From contig JAPOVS010000027.1 in assembly GCA_026708055.1 (NCBI GenBank), forward strand, positions 62,001 through 126,000: a stretch of DNA of 64,000 nt, written 5' to 3'. The notes under the pieces were generated by a model, which saw only the letters and a list, made by a program, of their open reading frames with translations, was not told the DNA's origin and did not search any database. This DNA comes from a bacterium. Its GTDB lineage: Bacteria; Actinomycetota; Acidimicrobiia; Acidimicrobiales; CATQHL01. Below, piece after piece: positions 24,918-33,957 of the stretch (the stretch's first letter is position 1; each line of letters begins with the position of its first letter). A program made the position numbers and the translations under genes.

Positions 24918-26312
24918 ATGGTACAGGCCACCAACGGGCAGACACCGGTGTTCCGGACGTTCCAGCGTCGGAACATGCAGGACATCCCCGGCTTCGACAC
25001 GCTCAGCGAGCACCAGCAGTTGGTCACCGACGTGGTGTCGCGGGTGCTCCCCTTCAAGACCAACAACTACGTCTGTGAGCAGCTGATCGACTGGGACAAC
25101 ATCCCCGACGATCCCATCTTCCAACTCACCTTCCCCCAGGAGGGGATGATCGATCCCGAGCATTTCGCCACCATCGCCGACATGGTGCGCGCCGAGGCGC
25201 CCGCGAAGGAGATCGACGAGGCGGCCCGCAACATCCAGCGCAGCCTGAACCCGCACCCCAGCGGCCAGGTGCAGATGAACGTCCCCGCCGTCGACGGCGA
25301 GCCGATGCCGGGCATGCAGCACAAGTACGACGAGACGGTGCTGTTCTTCCCCGCCCAGGGCCAGACCTGCCACGCCTACTGCACCTACTGCTTCCGCTGG
25401 CCGCAGTTCGTGAAACTCGACGACCTGAAGTTCGCCACCAAGGAGGGCGGCAACCTGGTGCGCTACCTGCGGGCACACCCCGAGGCGACCGACGTGCTGT
25501 TCACCGGCGGCGACCCCATGATCATGCGCACCGACGTGCTGCGCCGCTACATCGAGCCGCTGCTGGAGCCCGAGTTCGAGCGCATCACCATCCGCATCGG
25601 CACCAAGGCGGGTGCCTACTGGCCGCACCGCTTCATCGACGACAAGGACGCCGACGACACGCTGCGGCTGTTCGACGACATCGTCGCCGCCGGGAATCAC
25701 CTGGCCATCATGGGCCACTACTCCCATCCGGTGGAGTTGGCCACGGAGGCCTCCGAGAAGGCGGTGCGCAACATCCTGAACACCGGGGCGGTCATCCGCT
25801 GCCAGGCGCCGCTGATCCGTCACGTCAACGACGACTCGAGGATCTGGGCTGACATGATCCGCCGCCAGGTGAAGCTGGGCTGCATCCCCTACTACATGTT
25901 CGTGGAGCGTGACACGGGCGCCAAGCGGTACTTCGAACTGCCCCTGGAGCGGGCCCTGGAGGTCTACAACGGGGCGTTCCGCGACGTGTCGGGCCTCGGG
26001 CGCACCATGCGCGGGCCCTCCATGTCGGCCACGCCGGGCAAGGTGCAGGTGCTGGACATCATGCAGGTCAACGGCGAGAAGGTCTTCGCCCTGCGGATGC
26101 TGCAGGGTCGCAACGCCGAGTGGACCAACCGCATCTTCTTCGCCGCCTACGACCCCGCCGCCGTCTGGTGGGACGACCTGAAGCCGGCCCCGTTCGACGA
26201 CGGCTTCTTCTTCGACGCCGAGTTGAACGAGATGCAACTGTCCGCCATCACCGGCGCCACCCGCCAGCCGATAAGCGTCGACATCGTCCGCAAGGAGCCT
26301 GCGGGCGCCTGA
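24918..26312 (+). CDS. KamA-family radical SAM protein (lysine 2,3-aminomutase-like)
   Basis: 464 residues. The radical-SAM cluster motif is CHAYCTYCFRW, and FTGGDPMIM supplies the SAM-binding glycine pair. N-terminal and C-terminal domains fit the KamA family. The usual PLP-lysine motif GGGGK is replaced by SATPGKVQVLD, so a lysine is present but in a different loop; substrate and even PLP use are uncertain. Typical lysine 2,3-aminomutases are about 415 residues; here the N-terminal ~110 residues are extended. AGAAGGGGG ribosome site before ATG 24918; an upstream in-frame GTG/ATG is less likely. Confidence 0.82.
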   Translation: MVQATNGQTPVFRTFQRRNMQDIPGFDTLSEHQQLVTDVVSRVLPFKTNNYVCEQLIDWDNIPDDPIFQLTFPQEGMIDPEHFATIADMVRAEAPAKEIDEAARNIQRSLNPHPSGQVQMNVPAVDGEPMPGMQHKYDETVLFFPAQGQTCHAYCTYCFRWPQFVKLDDLKFATKEGGNLVRYLRAHPEATDVLFTGGDPMIMRTDVLRRYIEPLLEPEFERITIRIGTKAGAYWPHRFIDDKDADDTLRLFDDIVAAGNHLAIMGHYSHPVELATEASEKAVRNILNTGAVIRCQAPLIRHVNDDSRIWADMIRRQVKLGCIPYYMFVERDTGAKRYFELPLERALEVYNGAFRDVSGLGRTMRGPSMSATPGKVQVLDIMQVNGEKVFALRMLQGRNAEWTNRIFFAAYDPAAVWWDDLKPAPFDDGFFFDAELNEMQLSAITGATRQPISVDIVRKEPAGA

Positions 26313-26510
26313 CGGCCGTCGCAGATTTGTAGCCGACCGGCTGGCGCGGCCCCGCGTTCGCGGGTTTGCCGCAGTCCGGGCCGGGCCGCCGGTGGCGCTC
26401 CGGCGGCCTAGAATGGCCGCCTGCGCTGGCCCCCGGCACCCCCGCCCTCGGTTCGCGGCCGTGGCTACCTCCCGCTGATTCTGCCGGTTCCCTCGCGGCT
26501 GCTCCGCGTC

Positions 26511-26530
26511 ATTCCGGCGAAGGCCGGAAT
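26511..26530. repeat. REP-like palindrome
   Basis: Arms ATTCCGGC (26511-26518) and GCCGGAAT (26523-26530) enclose GAAG. The motif CGTCATTCCGGCGAAGG is a repeat type seen scattered through diverse genomes, often intergenic. A decayed copy (GTCATTCTGCCGGAATCC) lies at about 24721. Confidence 0.6.
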
Positions 26531-26563
26531 CCACTGCCGGAGGCCGTTGACCTGCATCTTCCT

Positions 26564-27610
26564 GTGACTTTCCACGGCACGCTGCGCTTCGATGCGTTCA
26601 TGGAGTCGGCTCTGTATGGGGAGCCTGGCGGGTTCTATAAGTCGGGGGGTGGCGCGGGCAGGCGGACCGGGGACTTCCTGACCAGTGTGGAGGTCGGGCC
26701 GCTGTTCGGACGCCTCGTGGCGCGTCTCGCGGACCGTTGCTGGGAGCGGCTCGGTCGGCCGGGTGACTTCACGCTCGTGGATGCAGGCGCCGGATCCGGC
26801 ACTCTGGCGCGGAGCGTCTTGGCGGCCAACCCGGCGTGTGCCGGGGCGCTTCGCTACATGCTCGTCGAGCGGTCGGGCGCACTGCGCCGGGTGCACGAGG
26901 AGCTGATCGACCGCCCGCCGGTGCCGGGTGCGCGTCTGGAGTCGCGGGCCGACCTGCCCGACGGGGTGCTCGACGGCCTCGTCATCGCCAACGAGTTGCT
27001 GGACAACCTTCCGTGCCGGCTCTTGGAGCGCACCGTTGACGGTTGGGCCGAGGTGTTCGTTCGAGCGGACAGCTCCGACGCGTTCGTCGCGGAACTGCGG
27101 CCGTTGCCGACCGAGGAGCAGATGGTCGCCGACGCGCTGGTTCCCGAGGCTCCCGTGGGCGGCCGCATCCCGCTGGCATCGGCGGCCGTCGAGTGGGTGG
27201 GCCGGGCGCTGGACACGTTGCGTGCCGGCAGTCTCGTCGCGATCGACTACACCGACAGCACCGCCTCTCTGGCTGCTCGGCCGCCCTGGGAGTGGGTGCG
27301 CACCTACCGCGCCGGGGTCCGGGGACATGAGCCGCTCCGGGACGTCGGGAGTTCCGACATCACCGTGGAGGTGCCGCTGGATCAGATCCTGACGGCCCAT
27401 CCGGGAGCGCACGTGTGCGATCAGGCGACGTTCCTTCGCTCCCTCGGCATCGACGACCTGGTGGACGAGGGCCGCGCTGTCTGGCGGGAGCGGGCGTCGG
27501 TCGGTGATCTCGCCGCCCTCGAGGCGCGCAGCCGCGTGCACGAGGCGGAGGCTCTGTGCGACCGGGACGGTTTGGGGGCCTTTACGGTCGCGGTCTGGCG
27601 CCGCGAATGA
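26564..27610 (+). CDS. SAM-dependent methyltransferase, MidA/NDUFAF7 family
   Basis: About 348 residues from GTG 26564 (start uncertain; a CTG at 26552 sits at better distance from a CCGGAGG site, and the frame is open back to 26366). Core motifs: FDAFMESALYGEPGGFY at the N-terminus, TGDFLTSVEVGPLFG, LVDAGAGSGTLAR (SAM site), VIANELLDNLP. NDUFAF7/MidA proteins methylate an arginine of complex I subunit NuoD in mitochondria; bacterial members (COG1565) are common but undefined. No nuo genes are in the window. The 3' end overlaps the convergent amidohydrolase gene by 29 nt. Confidence 0.8.
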   Translation: MTFHGTLRFDAFMESALYGEPGGFYKSGGGAGRRTGDFLTSVEVGPLFGRLVARLADRCWERLGRPGDFTLVDAGAGSGTLARSVLAANPACAGALRYMLVERSGALRRVHEELIDRPPVPGARLESRADLPDGVLDGLVIANELLDNLPCRLLERTVDGWAEVFVRADSSDAFVAELRPLPTEEQMVADALVPEAPVGGRIPLASAAVEWVGRALDTLRAGSLVAIDYTDSTASLAARPPWEWVRTYRAGVRGHEPLRDVGSSDITVEVPLDQILTAHPGAHVCDQATFLRSLGIDDLVDEGRAVWRERASVGDLAALEARSRVHEAEALCDRDGLGAFTVAVWRRE

Positions 27611-29300
27611 GGCGGCCGGGGCGTTCGCCGGTGAACTCGCCGTCGGCGGCCACCTCCACGCCCGACACGAAGGTGTGCCGGTAGCCCACTGAGCGCTGCT
27701 CCAGCCGCTTCCCGCCGGCGGGCAGGTCGTACACCACCCGCGGGCGCGTCAGGCCGAGGGCGCCGAAGTCCACGATGTTGATGTCGGCCTTGTAGCCGGG
27801 TGCCAGCAGCCCCCGGTCGGCCAGGCCGTAGGCGAGAGCGGTGCGGCGGGTCTGCTTGTTGACCAGGAACTCCAGCGGGAAGCGCCTGCCCCGGGTGCGG
27901 TCGCGGGCCCAGTGTGTGAGCAGGAAGGTGGGGTAGGCGGCGTCGCAGATCGTGCCGACGTGGGCGCCCGCGTCGCCGATGCCGCAGATCGTGTGGGGAT
28001 CGGCCAGCATCTCGGCCACCTCGTCGAGGCTGCCGCCGGAGTAGTTCTCGAACGTGTAGAGCAGGAGGTCGTCGCCGTCGCCCGCGGCGAGGAGGTCGAG
28101 GACGAGTTCCCAGCGGCTGACGCCGGCCGCCTCGGCTCGTGCGGCGACGGACCGGTGCGGGTGCGGCTCGTAGTCCAGGTCGTCGCCGAACTCGTAGGTG
28201 CGGCCGAGCGCGTAGTCGATCCAGCGGGTGTGACCGTCGTCGAGCCGGTCGTCGATGAGCGTTCGCCGCAGGGCGCCGTCGTTGCGCATCAGGGCCGCGC
28301 GGTCGGCGGTCGGGAGGTGTGCCAACCGCCGGTAGGCGGGGTGGTTGCCGAAGGGGTTGACGGTGGCGTCGAGGCCCAGCAGCACGCCGATCGGCCGGCA
28401 GCCCACCTGGCCGTTGGCCTCGGTGCCTTCGGCATTGGCGGCAACGATGTTGGCCAGCGTCTCGCGCCAGCGCTCCGGCCAGGCGTCCATCTGGACCAGC
28501 AGCGCCGACAGCGGCCGTCCGGCCAGTTCGGCGGCGGTTCGCATGAGTTGGAACTCGCCGGGACCGAAGTCCGAGTTCACCTGCAGCACGCCTGCACCGG
28601 CGGCGCGCATCCCCCGCGCCAGCGCGGCCAACTCGGGATCCCTGGCGGACAGCGACGGCGTGAGCCGGCCGTCGGCGGCGCGGTGCTTGGGGGTGCGGGA
28701 CGTGGTCACGCCGAGCGCTCCGGCCCCTAGCGCCTCCGCTGTCAGGGCCTCGATCCGCTCCAACTCGGCGTCGTCGGGCACCTCGGCGTGATCGGCGCCC
28801 CGCTCGCCCATGACGTAGAACCGCAGGGCACCGTGCGCCAACTGCCCGGCGACGTCCATCACCCGCGGCATGGCCTCCAGCGCGTCCAGATACTCCGGGT
28901 AGGACTCCCAGCAGAAGTCGATGCCCTCGGCCAGCACCGTTCCCGGGATGTCCTCGACGCCCTCCATGAGGTTGATGAGGTAGTCCTCGCTGCCGGCGGT
29001 CACCGGCGCGAAACCCACGCCGCAATTGCCGAAGACCGCGGTGGTGACGCCGTGCCAGGACGACGGCGTCATCTCGGGATCCCAGGTGGCTTGGCCGTCG
29101 TAATGAGTGTGGATGTCCACCCAGCCGGGCAGTACCAGGTGGCCCTCGGCATCCACCACCCGTCGGGCGGTGGTCACGCCGTTGCCGTCGGCGGCGCTGA
29201 CCGATGCGATGACGCCCCCGGCGATCGCCACGTCGCCGGCGAATGCCTCGCTGCCGCTGCCATCCACGATGGTGCCGTTGCGAATCAGCAGGTCATGCAC
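27582..29300 (-). CDS. Amidohydrolase, D-aminoacylase-like
   Basis: 572-residue metal-dependent amidohydrolase. DIHTHYDGQATWDP carries the HxH metal ligands; GVTTAVFGNCGVGFAPV, TSRTPKH and GIGDAGAHVGTICDAAYPTF are typical of N-acyl-D-amino-acid deacylase-type proteins. Deacylation of N-acyl amino acids is likely but the substrate is open. The GTG start at 29300 is fixed by TAGTCT ending 6 nt upstream (leaderless). Divergent from acs. Confidence 0.85.
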   Translation of the reverse strand: MHDLLIRNGTIVDGSGSEAFAGDVAIAGGVIASVSAADGNGVTTARRVVDAEGHLVLPGWVDIHTHYDGQATWDPEMTPSSWHGVTTAVFGNCGVGFAPVTAGSEDYLINLMEGVEDIPGTVLAEGIDFCWESYPEYLDALEAMPRVMDVAGQLAHGALRFYVMGERGADHAEVPDDAELERIEALTAEALGAGALGVTTSRTPKHRAADGRLTPSLSARDPELAALARGMRAAGAGVLQVNSDFGPGEFQLMRTAAELAGRPLSALLVQMDAWPERWRETLANIVAANAEGTEANGQVGCRPIGVLLGLDATVNPFGNHPAYRRLAHLPTADRAALMRNDGALRRTLIDDRLDDGHTRWIDYALGRTYEFGDDLDYEPHPHRSVAARAEAAGVSRWELVLDLLAAGDGDDLLLYTFENYSGGSLDEVAEMLADPHTICGIGDAGAHVGTICDAAYPTFLLTHWARDRTRGRRFPLEFLVNKQTRRTALAYGLADRGLLAPGYKADINIVDFGALGLTRPRVVYDLPAGGKRLEQRSVGYRHTFVSGVEVAADGEFTGERPGRLIRGARPRP

Positions 29301-29306
29301 CTGCCC

Positions 29307-29312
29307 AGACTA
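29307..29312 (-). promoter_or_regulatory. -10 element for leaderless amidohydrolase gene
   Basis: TAGTCT on the minus strand, 6 nt before the GTG at 29300; no Shine-Dalgarno in between. Confidence 0.5.
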
Positions 29313-29444
29313 CTTGTGCCCGCCGGCCGGAGGGCCGGGACTCGATGCGGGGGGTCCGGGTAGGATCGACGACCGCCCTACCGCCGCCTGGGGACGCGGC
29401 CGGGAAGCCGATCGTCCCGCTGCGGCGCGAAGCGAGGTGTAAGC

Positions 29445-31448
29445 ATGGCCGAAGCGACTATCGCCGACTTCTACGTCGAGGAGAGGACGTTCCCACCGCC
29501 CGAAGGCTTCGCCGGCGCCGCCGCGGCGCGGTCCTTCTACGACGAGGCCGCCGCCGACTACGAGGCGTTCTGGGCGCGCCAGGCGCGTGAGATGGTGACC
29601 TGGTTCGATGACTTCGACACCACGCTCGAATGGGACCTGCCTTACTCCCGCTGGTTCGTGGGCGGGACCCTGAACATGGCCTACAACTGCCTCGACCGGC
29701 ACGTCATCGCCGGCCGCGGCGACAAGGTGGCCTTCCACTGGGAGGGGGAGCCCGGCGACGCCCGCACCATCAGCTATGCCGAGTTGCTCGAGGACGTGCG
29801 CCGCTTCGCCGCCGCACTGCGCTCGCTGGGTCTGCGGGCCGGGGACCGGGTGGCGATCTACATGCCGATGATCCCCGAACTGCCGGTGGCCATGCTGGCC
29901 TGCGCCCGGATCGGCGTGGCGCACTCGGTCATCTTCGGCGGCTTCTCGCCCGATGCCATCGTGGACCGCTGCGAGGACGCCGAGGCCCGCATGGTCATCA
30001 CCGCCGACGGCGGCTACCGGCGCGGCGCCCCGTCACCGCTGAAGGTCAATGTGGACGAGGCTCTCACCGCCGGTGCGCCGACGGTGGAGACGGTGGTCGT
30101 CGTCAACCGCTGCGACCTCGAGGTCCGGATGCAGCCCGGGCGCGACCTGTGGTGGCACGAGCTCATGGCCACCGCCGACCCCGCCGAGGCCGACCCGCCG
30201 GGCGGCCCCGAGGCCTTCGACAGCGAGCACCTGCTGTACCTGCTGTACACCTCGGGCACGACCGCCAAGCCGAAGGGCATCATGCACACCACCGGCGGAT
30301 ACCTCACCCAGGTGGCCTTCACGCACCGCTACGTCTTCGACCTGCGCCCCGAGAGCGACGTCTACTGGTGCGCCGCCGACATCGGCTGGGTCACCGGGCA
30401 CAGCTACATCGTCTACGGCCCGCTGGCGAATGGCGCCACCTCGGTGCTCTACGAAGGCACTCCAGACACGCCGCGCCCCGAGTTCCGCAGCGGCGAGCGG
30501 GCCAGCTGGCCGAAGGATCGTCTCTGGGACATCGTCGCCCGCTACGGCGTCACGCAGCTGTACACCGCCCCGACGGCCATCCGCACCTTCATGCGCTGGG
30601 GCGCCCAGGAGCCGCAACGCCACGACCTGTCGTCGCTGCGCGTGCTCGGGACCGTCGGTGAGCCCATCAATCCCGAGGCCTGGATGTGGTATCACACCCA
30701 CATCGGCGGTGAGCGCTGCCCGGTCGTGGACACCTGGTGGCAGACCGAGACCGGCGGGCACATGATCAGCCCGCTGCCCGGCGTGACCACCACCAAGCCG
30801 GGCTCGGCCACGCACCCGCTTCCCGGCATCTTCGCCGAACTGGTGGACGACAGCGGCAACCCGGTGGCGCGCGGCGGCGGCTACCTGACCATCACCCGGC
30901 CCTGGCCGTCCATGCTGCGGGGCATCTGGGGCGACCCTGAGCGCTACCGGGAGACGTACTGGTCGCGTTTCGAGGGCCGCTACTTCGCCGGCGACGGCGC
31001 CAAGGTCGACGAGGACGGCTACCTGTGGCTCCTGGGACGCGTCGACGATGTCATGAACATCTCCGGACATCGCATCAGCACCACGGAGGTGGAGTCGGCG
31101 CTGGTGGACCACCCGGCGGTGGCCGAGGCGGCCGTGGTCGGCGCCAGCGACGCGGTGACCGGTCAGGCCATCGTGGGCTACGTCATCCTCCGGGGCACGG
31201 CGCAGGCCGGCGACGAACTGCGCGAGGAAATCCGCGGGCACGTGGCCACGAAGCTGGGACCGATCGCCCGGCCGAGAGCGATCGTTCTGGTGCCCGACCT
31301 GCCCAAGACCCGCAGCGGCAAGATCATGCGCCGGCTGCTGCGCGACGTCGTGGAGGGGCGCAACCTGGGTGACACCACCACGCTGGCCGACGCCTCGGTG
31401 GTGACCGAGATCCGGCAGCGGGCCTCCGAGGTGCCCGCCGAGGACTGA
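29445..31448 (+). CDS. acsA: Acetyl-CoA synthetase
   Basis: 667 residues. Converts acetate, ATP and CoA to acetyl-CoA via acetyl-AMP. Motifs: YTSGTTAKPKGIMHTTGGYL (AMP P-loop), WWQTETGG, RFEGRYFAGDGA, GRVDDVMNISGHRIST and the C-terminal TRSGKIMRR, whose lysine is the regulatory acetylation site in this family. Length and order match Acs (about 650). GAGGTG ribosome site 6 nt before ATG 29445. Divergent from the amidohydrolase gene, whose product could release acetate; that link is inference. Confidence 0.96.
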   Translation: MAEATIADFYVEERTFPPPEGFAGAAAARSFYDEAAADYEAFWARQAREMVTWFDDFDTTLEWDLPYSRWFVGGTLNMAYNCLDRHVIAGRGDKVAFHWEGEPGDARTISYAELLEDVRRFAAALRSLGLRAGDRVAIYMPMIPELPVAMLACARIGVAHSVIFGGFSPDAIVDRCEDAEARMVITADGGYRRGAPSPLKVNVDEALTAGAPTVETVVVVNRCDLEVRMQPGRDLWWHELMATADPAEADPPGGPEAFDSEHLLYLLYTSGTTAKPKGIMHTTGGYLTQVAFTHRYVFDLRPESDVYWCAADIGWVTGHSYIVYGPLANGATSVLYEGTPDTPRPEFRSGERASWPKDRLWDIVARYGVTQLYTAPTAIRTFMRWGAQEPQRHDLSSLRVLGTVGEPINPEAWMWYHTHIGGERCPVVDTWWQTETGGHMISPLPGVTTTKPGSATHPLPGIFAELVDDSGNPVARGGGYLTITRPWPSMLRGIWGDPERYRETYWSRFEGRYFAGDGAKVDEDGYLWLLGRVDDVMNISGHRISTTEVESALVDHPAVAEAAVVGASDAVTGQAIVGYVILRGTAQAGDELREEIRGHVATKLGPIARPRAIVLVPDLPKTRSGKIMRRLLRDVVEGRNLGDTTTLADASVVTEIRQRASEVPAED

Positions 31449-31478
31449 GCGGCCGATGCGTCCGGCGGCGAGGGGCCG

Positions 31479-32042
31479 GTGAGCCCGCCGCGGCTGCGTC
31501 CGGCGGGAGCCGAGGCGCGCGCCGTTACCACCGATCCACCGCTGCGTGACGGTTCGCGGCTTCCGGACCACTGGACGTGGCGCACCGGCCCGCAGGTACC
31601 GGGGGCGGCCGCCATCGTGGACGTCGACGGCGTGCTCTCGGACGCCTCGCATCGCCAGTGGCACCTCGACGGGCCCGTACGCGACTGGAACGGGTTCTTC
31701 GCCGCCGCTGTCGGCGATCGCCCCCTGACCCGGCATGCCGAGTTGGTGCGAGACCTCGACGAGGTACTGCAGGTCGTACTGCTGACGGCCCGGCCGTTCC
31801 GTCTCCGTCAACTCACCCTCGACTGGATCGAGCGTCACGGGTTGCGCTGGGACCTGCTGGCGTTGCGCGGTCCGGCCCAGGACATGGTCCATTCCGTGCG
31901 CTTCAAGCGCCAGGCGCTCGGGTTGCTGCGCTCGTTCGGGTTCGTTCCGGCGTTCGCCGTCGAGGACGATCCTCGTATCGTGGAGATGTACGCGGCCGAG
32001 TCCCTGCCGTGCCTGTACGTCCACTCCGGCTACTACGGCTGA
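31479..32042 (+). CDS. HAD-superfamily phosphatase-like protein
   Basis: 187 residues. The nucleophile motif is [16 protein letters not shown] (DxDG); [13 protein letters not shown] is motif [16 protein letters not shown] is motif IV. Resembles the phosphatase half of T4 polynucleotide kinase-type HADs in the DVDG(V/T)L and TARP pattern. Substrate unknown. GTG start in a GGCGAGGGGCC-rich context, 30 nt after acs; possibly co-transcribed with it. Confidence 0.72.
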   Translation: MSPPRLRPAGAEARAVTTDPPLRDGSRLPDHWTWRTGPQVPGAAAIVDVDGVLSDASHRQWHLDGPVRDWNGFFAAAVGDRPLTRHAELVRDLDEVLQVVLLTARPFRLRQLTLDWIERHGLRWDLLALRGPAQDMVHSVRFKRQALGLLRSFGFVPAFAVEDDPRIVEMYAAESLPCLYVHSGYYG

Positions 32043-32139
32043 AGGGGGCGGAGGGAAAGCGCCAAGGGCACCGCGGGAACGGACTGATCGGCGCTCGGGG
32101 CCGAGCCCCGCGCCCGACTGGAGCAATCGAGGAGGCGAC

Positions 32140-33009
32140 GTGAAGAACACCTTCAAGACCTTCGTCCTGCTGGCGCTGCTCGGAGGTCTCTGCATCGGGA
32201 TCGGCGGCATATTCGGCACCGGCGGGCTCATCATCGGGGCGGTGCTGGCCTTCGCCATCGTCGGCTTCTCCTATTGGTTCTCCGACAAGCTGGCCATCGC
32301 CTCGGCCCGCGCCCAGCTCGTCGAGCGTCACGAGTTCCCCGAGTACCACAAGGTCGTGGAGGAGCTGGCGGCGCACGCCAAGCTGCCCAAGCCGCGCCTC
32401 TACGTCACGCCCAACCCGCAGCCCAACGCCTTCGCCACGGGCCGGAATCCCGACAACGCCGCGGTGGCGATCACCGCCGGCCTCATCGAGCACCTCTCCT
32501 GGACCGAGATCAAGGGGGTCCTGGCCCACGAATTGATGCACATCCGCAACCGGGACATCCTCATCGGCTCCGTGGCGGCCGCCGTCGCCATGGCGATCAC
32601 GCTCGTGGCCAGGATCGCCTTCTTCGCCGCCCTGTTCACAGGTGGCGGGGGCGGCAGGGACCGGGGAGGTGGGCATCCGTTCGTGCTGCTGGCGACGATG
32701 ATCCTGGCCCCGATCGCAGCCGCTCTCCTGCAGTCGGCCATCAGCCGGACCCGCGAGTTCAAGGCCGACCGCACCGCCGCACAGTTGCTGGGCGACGGCG
32801 AACCCCTGGCGCGGGCGCTGGAAAAGCTGGACCGGGCCGGCCGGCGCATCCCCACGCCCGTGGCGCGCGAGCAGGCCTCGCACTACATCGTGAACCCGCT
32901 GGCCGGCCAGCGGGTGGAGTTCGCCGGCCTGTTCTCCACCCACCCGGCTACCGAGGAGCGGGTGCGGCGCCTCCGCTCCGGCGAGTGGCGCCAGCGCTAC
33001 CTGACCTGA
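32140..33009 (+). CDS. htpX: Membrane zinc metalloprotease HtpX
   Basis: 289-residue M48 peptidase that removes damaged membrane proteins. Two N-terminal helices, then [11 protein letters not shown] (H130, E131, H134) with a second pair of helices (about 147-170, and [16 protein letters not shown]) and the third zinc ligand region [17 protein letters not shown]. Length is normal. GTG start with GAGGAGGCGAC ribosome site. Ends 92 nt before the ABC ATPase stop on the other strand. Confidence 0.94.
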   Translation: MKNTFKTFVLLALLGGLCIGIGGIFGTGGLIIGAVLAFAIVGFSYWFSDKLAIASARAQLVERHEFPEYHKVVEELAAHAKLPKPRLYVTPNPQPNAFATGRNPDNAAVAITAGLIEHLSWTEIKGVLAHELMHIRNRDILIGSVAAAVAMAITLVARIAFFAALFTGGGGGRDRGGGHPFVLLATMILAPIAAALLQSAISRTREFKADRTAAQLLGDGEPLARALEKLDRAGRRIPTPVAREQASHYIVNPLAGQRVEFAGLFSTHPATEERVRRLRSGEWRQRYLT

Positions 33010-33101
33010 GCCGCCGCAGTTCCCGAATAGCCGGAATCGATAGGCCGAACGGAGCGTCCGGGCCGGCCGCCGAGAATTGCCGGTCCGGGCCGCCCGAGGC
33101 C

Positions 33102-33893
33102 TCAGGCCGCCTGTCGGCGGACTCCCGTGATGAGGTCCACTAGGTCGGCGGCGGTGACGTCGTCGATGTTGACCCGGCCGACCATCTCACCGTGGCGCAG
33201 GCAGTAGGCGACGTCGCAGACCTCCAGCACGTGCTGCATGTTGTGGGAGATGAACACGACGGCCACGTTGCGCTCCGCGAGCGTCCGGATGAGGCGGAGC
33301 ACATGTCGGGACTGCTCCACGCCGAGCGCTGCCGAGGGCTCGTCCAGGAGCACGATGTGGGTGCCCCAGGCCACGGCGCGCCCGACGGCGATCGACTGGC
33401 GCTGGCCGCCGGAGAGGTTGTCCACGGGCTCGCGGGTCGACGGGATGTTGATGCGCAACTCGCCCAGAATCTCGCGGGATCCTGCGTGCATCGCCTTCAT
33501 GTCGAGCCAGCGGAGCCTCCGCAGGAGCGGGTTCTTCGACTCGATCTCCCGCCCCATGTAGAGGTTGGCCGCGACGTCCTGGCCACCCCAGAGCATGAGG
33601 GTCTGGTGCACGGTCTCCACGCCGTGCGCCCGGGCGTCCTCGGGGCTGTTGATGGCCACCTCGGTGCCGTCGATGAGAATCTGCCCCCCGTCCGGCTGCA
33701 GCAGCCCCGACACGCACTTGATGAGTGTCGACTTGCCGGCGCCGTTGTCACCGATGAGGGCCAGCACCTCGCCGGCGCGGACCGACAGGCTCACCTCCCG
33801 GAGCGCCCGCACCGCGGCGAACGACTTGTCGAGCTTCCGGACCTCCAGGGCCGGTGGCTCCCGGCCTTTGGACGGCTCGGCGGTGCCGTTCAT
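33102..33893 (-). CDS. ABC transporter ATPase, sugar-type, single domain (FrcA-like)
   Basis: 263 residues. Walker A GDNGAGKST (48-56), signature DNLSGGQRQSIAVG, Walker B HIVLLDEPSAALG. The family normally has two ATPase domains (RbsA-like) but here only one is present, as in FrcA. The matching permease (40855) and binding protein (42076) lie eight genes upstream on the same strand, so the importer is split across the locus. TAGCCT ends 8 nt before the ATG, so it may also have its own promoter. Confidence 0.87.
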   Translation of the reverse strand: MNGTAEPSKGREPPALEVRKLDKSFAAVRALREVSLSVRAGEVLALIGDNGAGKSTLIKCVSGLLQPDGGQILIDGTEVAINSPEDARAHGVETVHQTLMLWGGQDVAANLYMGREIESKNPLLRRLRWLDMKAMHAGSREILGELRINIPSTREPVDNLSGGQRQSIAVGRAVAWGTHIVLLDEPSAALGVEQSRHVLRLIRTLAERNVAVVFISHNMQHVLEVCDVAYCLRHGEMVGRVNIDDVTAADLVDLITGVRRQAA

Positions 33894-33901
33894 CGTTCCG
33901 A

Positions 33902-33907
33902 AGGCTA
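33902..33907 (-). promoter_or_regulatory. -10-like element before the ABC ATPase gene
   Basis: TAGCCT on the minus strand, 8 nt before the ATG at 33893; no Shine-Dalgarno. Suggests separate transcription of the ATPase gene in addition to read-through. Confidence 0.35.
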
Positions 33908-33957
33908 CGTCGCCGGGTCCGGCGTCGCTAGCGGATCACCCGGGCGCCTTCGGCGTC

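Noticed and set aside
27421-29025. Long frame on the minus strand beside the amidohydrolase
   Set aside because: Arg/Ala-rich shadow in another frame of the amidohydrolase gene; no motif.
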